Origin: Candidatus Nitrosopolaris rasttigaisensis
Lineage (GTDB): Archaea; Thermoproteota; Nitrososphaeria; Nitrososphaerales; Nitrososphaeraceae
Assembly (NCBI GenBank): GCA_933226995.1
Contig: CAKOFP010000327.1
Span: 1 to 6,309 of the forward strand
Direction: 5' to 3'
DNA length: 6,309 nucleotides
In this document: in pieces, positions 5,523-6,309 of the stretch
Layout of the letters: every line of letters starts with the position of its first letter
Numbering within the stretch: position 1 is the stretch's first letter
Made by a program: the position numbers and the translations under genes
The notes under the pieces: generated by a model
The model's database searches: none
Told to the model about the DNA's origin: nothing
Seen by the model: the letters and a program-made list of their open reading frames with translations, nothing else

Positions 5523-5592
5523 TGCATGTGGTCGAACGTTTAACTACTTAGGAGAACTTGAGAGACATAAACGAGAAGAGCATAACAAATAG
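5488..5592 (+). CDS. Mini C2H2 zinc finger protein, 34 residues
   Basis: This short gene encodes essentially one classical zinc finger: FYKCDACGRTFNYLGELERH followed by KREEH. The ligands are Cys11, Cys14, His27 and His32, that is C-X2-C-X12-H-X4-H, and the hydrophobic core residues Tyr9, Phe18 and Leu24 are in the canonical places. The finger should fold around one zinc ion. Single fingers of this size are found in archaeal genomes as stand-alone proteins and may bind nucleic acid or protein, but no role can be assigned. A weak TATA-like box suggests a leaderless transcript. The coding frame differs from the frameshifted tail of the upstream gene that it overlaps. It is convergent with the DUF6659-like gene, 44 bases away. 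Automated pipelines may miss it because of its size. Confidence 0.75.
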   Translation: MSSTASPFYKCDACGRTFNYLGELERHKREEHNK

Positions 5593-5621
5593 GTGACAAA
5601 TCCCTGGGTGTGTCTTGAAAA

Positions 5622-5644
5622 TTATACTCTAGAAAATTAAAAAA
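5622..5644 (-). terminator. T-rich terminator after the DUF6659-like gene
   Basis: On the minus strand the end of the gene runs into TTTTTTAATTTTC and then a further TTTTC, a typical archaeal T-rich stop signal. The nine-base word TAGAGTATA occurs twice here, 22 bases apart, once at the gene end and once just beyond it. Confidence 0.4.
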
Positions 5645-5993
5645 TATACTCTAAACTTTGGATTCTATCAATTAGCCTTGAATGGTCACATTCTACCTCT
5701 GTTGTTATATATAGAAGATGTTTGTCGTTCAGGGGTATAGTGATACGTTTAATCTTTTCGTATTCTGCCAATACATATTTTCCTTTTCCTATCTTTGGTC
5801 CAAGTTTGGTACGTATTTTCCATGAATCCAAGGCCATTTCAAGTGATTCTTTACTCTCTTCAGGAGAGAGCAGATTCTTTACACCTTCACGATGATCGGA
5901 ATACATTATTTTACCGTCATTATTACATATAGTAACTAACCTAATCTTTGGATCCATATTCATAATATCGTTATACATGCGCTTAGAGTCCAT
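5637..5993 (-). CDS. DUF6659-like protein
   Basis: The 118-residue soluble protein has the layout of the DUF6659 group that is frequent in Nitrososphaeria: an N-terminal helix (KRMYNDIMNMDPKIR), a strand pair with VTICNNDGKIMYSDHREGV, an acidic LSPEESKESLEMALDSW helix, a basic LGPKIGKGKY loop, and paired strands in RITIPLNDKHLLYITTEV before a short final helix. The order recalls roadblock/LC7 or profilin-like sensory folds, but that is inference. No enzyme motif or membrane segment is present. Genomes of this group usually carry many paralogues, and their function is unknown. The start at 5993 is supported by a TATA-like box about 28 bases upstream, pointing to a leaderless mRNA. The length is normal for the family. 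Confidence 0.8.
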   Translation of the reverse strand: MDSKRMYNDIMNMDPKIRLVTICNNDGKIMYSDHREGVKNLLSPEESKESLEMALDSWKIRTKLGPKIGKGKYVLAEYEKIKRITIPLNDKHLLYITTEVECDHSRLIDRIQSLEYIF

Positions 5994-6017
5994 TATTCTT
6001 TATATGTCCGCTAAGAA

Positions 6018-6028
6018 CTATATTATTA
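6018..6028 (-). promoter_or_regulatory. TATA-like box of the DUF6659-like gene
   Basis: The minus strand reads TAATAATATAG, centred about 28-30 bases before the ATG at 5993, the spacing for a leaderless transcript. Confidence 0.45.
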
Positions 6029-6090
6029 TTTTGGCTGCCGCCGGAGAAACAATAGCCTAGACAGCATCGCTTAATGTTGAAAGTAGATGA

Positions 6091-6309
6091 TTAATGCTTC
6101 TCCATCCTTCTTGTCACTCTAGGGATAGTATGGTTACCAATATCGTAACCCATTTCTCTAGAAGGTTTTCCTTCTTTATCTATCACATTTCCTATGGGTG
6201 GATCCGCCATTATGATCTCTGCCATCTTGTGAAATTTTTCATCCAAGTCGTTGAGGACCCTGGTTTGTTGGTCAATCGAAAGGCTTTGTATATGCCTCTG
6301 AGAAATACA
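6091..6309 (-). CDS. Hypothetical protein, C-terminal part (5' end outside window)
   Basis: A minus-strand frame is open from the right edge of the window to a TAA at 6091-6093, giving the last 72 residues of a longer protein. The first part is predicted helical (SIDQQTRVLNDLDEKFHKMA), followed by EIIMADPPIGNVIDKEGKPS, REMGYDIGNHTIPRVT and a basic end, RRMEKH. No start codon lies upstream in frame within the window. I do not recognise the family; there are no membrane segments or Cys motifs in this part. The residue pattern and clean stop make it look like genuine coding sequence. It precedes the DUF6659-like gene on the same strand by about 97 bases, but that gene has its own TATA-like box, so an operon is not implied. 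Confidence 0.65.
   Translation of the reverse strand, partial: CISQRHIQSLSIDQQTRVLNDLDEKFHKMAEIIMADPPIGNVIDKEGKPSREMGYDIGNHTIPRVTRRMEKH

Noticed and set aside
5623..5653. TATACTCTA occurring twice, 22 bases apart
   Set aside because: The second copy is partly the coding end of the DUF6659-like gene, and the words are short and AT-rich; a chance or small tandem slip is enough to explain it.

Overview
The window looks like chromosomal sequence from an AT-rich archaeon, most likely a Nitrososphaeria (Thaumarchaeota) genome of the Nitrososphaera/Nitrosocosmicus type. The signs are: TATA-like boxes placed so that most transcripts would be leaderless or nearly so; a DUF6659-like protein; a secreted protein with a YGEWTAKWWQW stretch that I associate with these archaea; a membrane-anchored surface protein; and an Lrp-type winged-helix regulator ending in a TRASH metal-binding domain. 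The assignment comes from family recognition, with no database search.

Layout. Bases 1-384 hold the C-terminal third of an MFS efflux-type transporter that begins outside the window. Bases 385-1014 are gene-poor, with only weak small ORFs. A DUF1059 gene (minus, 1015-1197) and a TRASH-domain regulator (plus, 1534-1947) are divergent and share a 336-base promoter region. The regulator's last codons and 3' flank are duplicated almost exactly 1551 bases downstream (1926-1992 and 3477-3543). Between the two copies lie a start-less coding remnant and an intact gene for a 424-residue membrane-anchored surface protein (2196-3470). After the second copy, the minus strand carries two coding remnants joined end to end (3535-3932).

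The right half holds a VOC/glyoxalase-like gene (4097-4495), an exported thaumarchaeal-type protein whose reading frame breaks near its C-terminus (4651-5319, tail in another frame), a 34-residue single C2H2 zinc finger gene (5488-5592), a DUF6659-like gene on the minus strand (5637-5993), and the C-terminal end of an unrecognised minus-strand gene running off the right edge (6091-6309).

How the genes work together. No operon or multi-gene pathway is visible; nearly every gene has its own promoter-like element. The overall impression is an accessory, rearranged chromosomal region with stand-alone genes for efflux, metal sensing, small-molecule (VOC) chemistry and cell-surface proteins, plus several gene fragments. 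The best structural signal is the 67-base direct repeat bracketing the surface-protein module. I found no convincing multi-gene novel defence or metabolic system.
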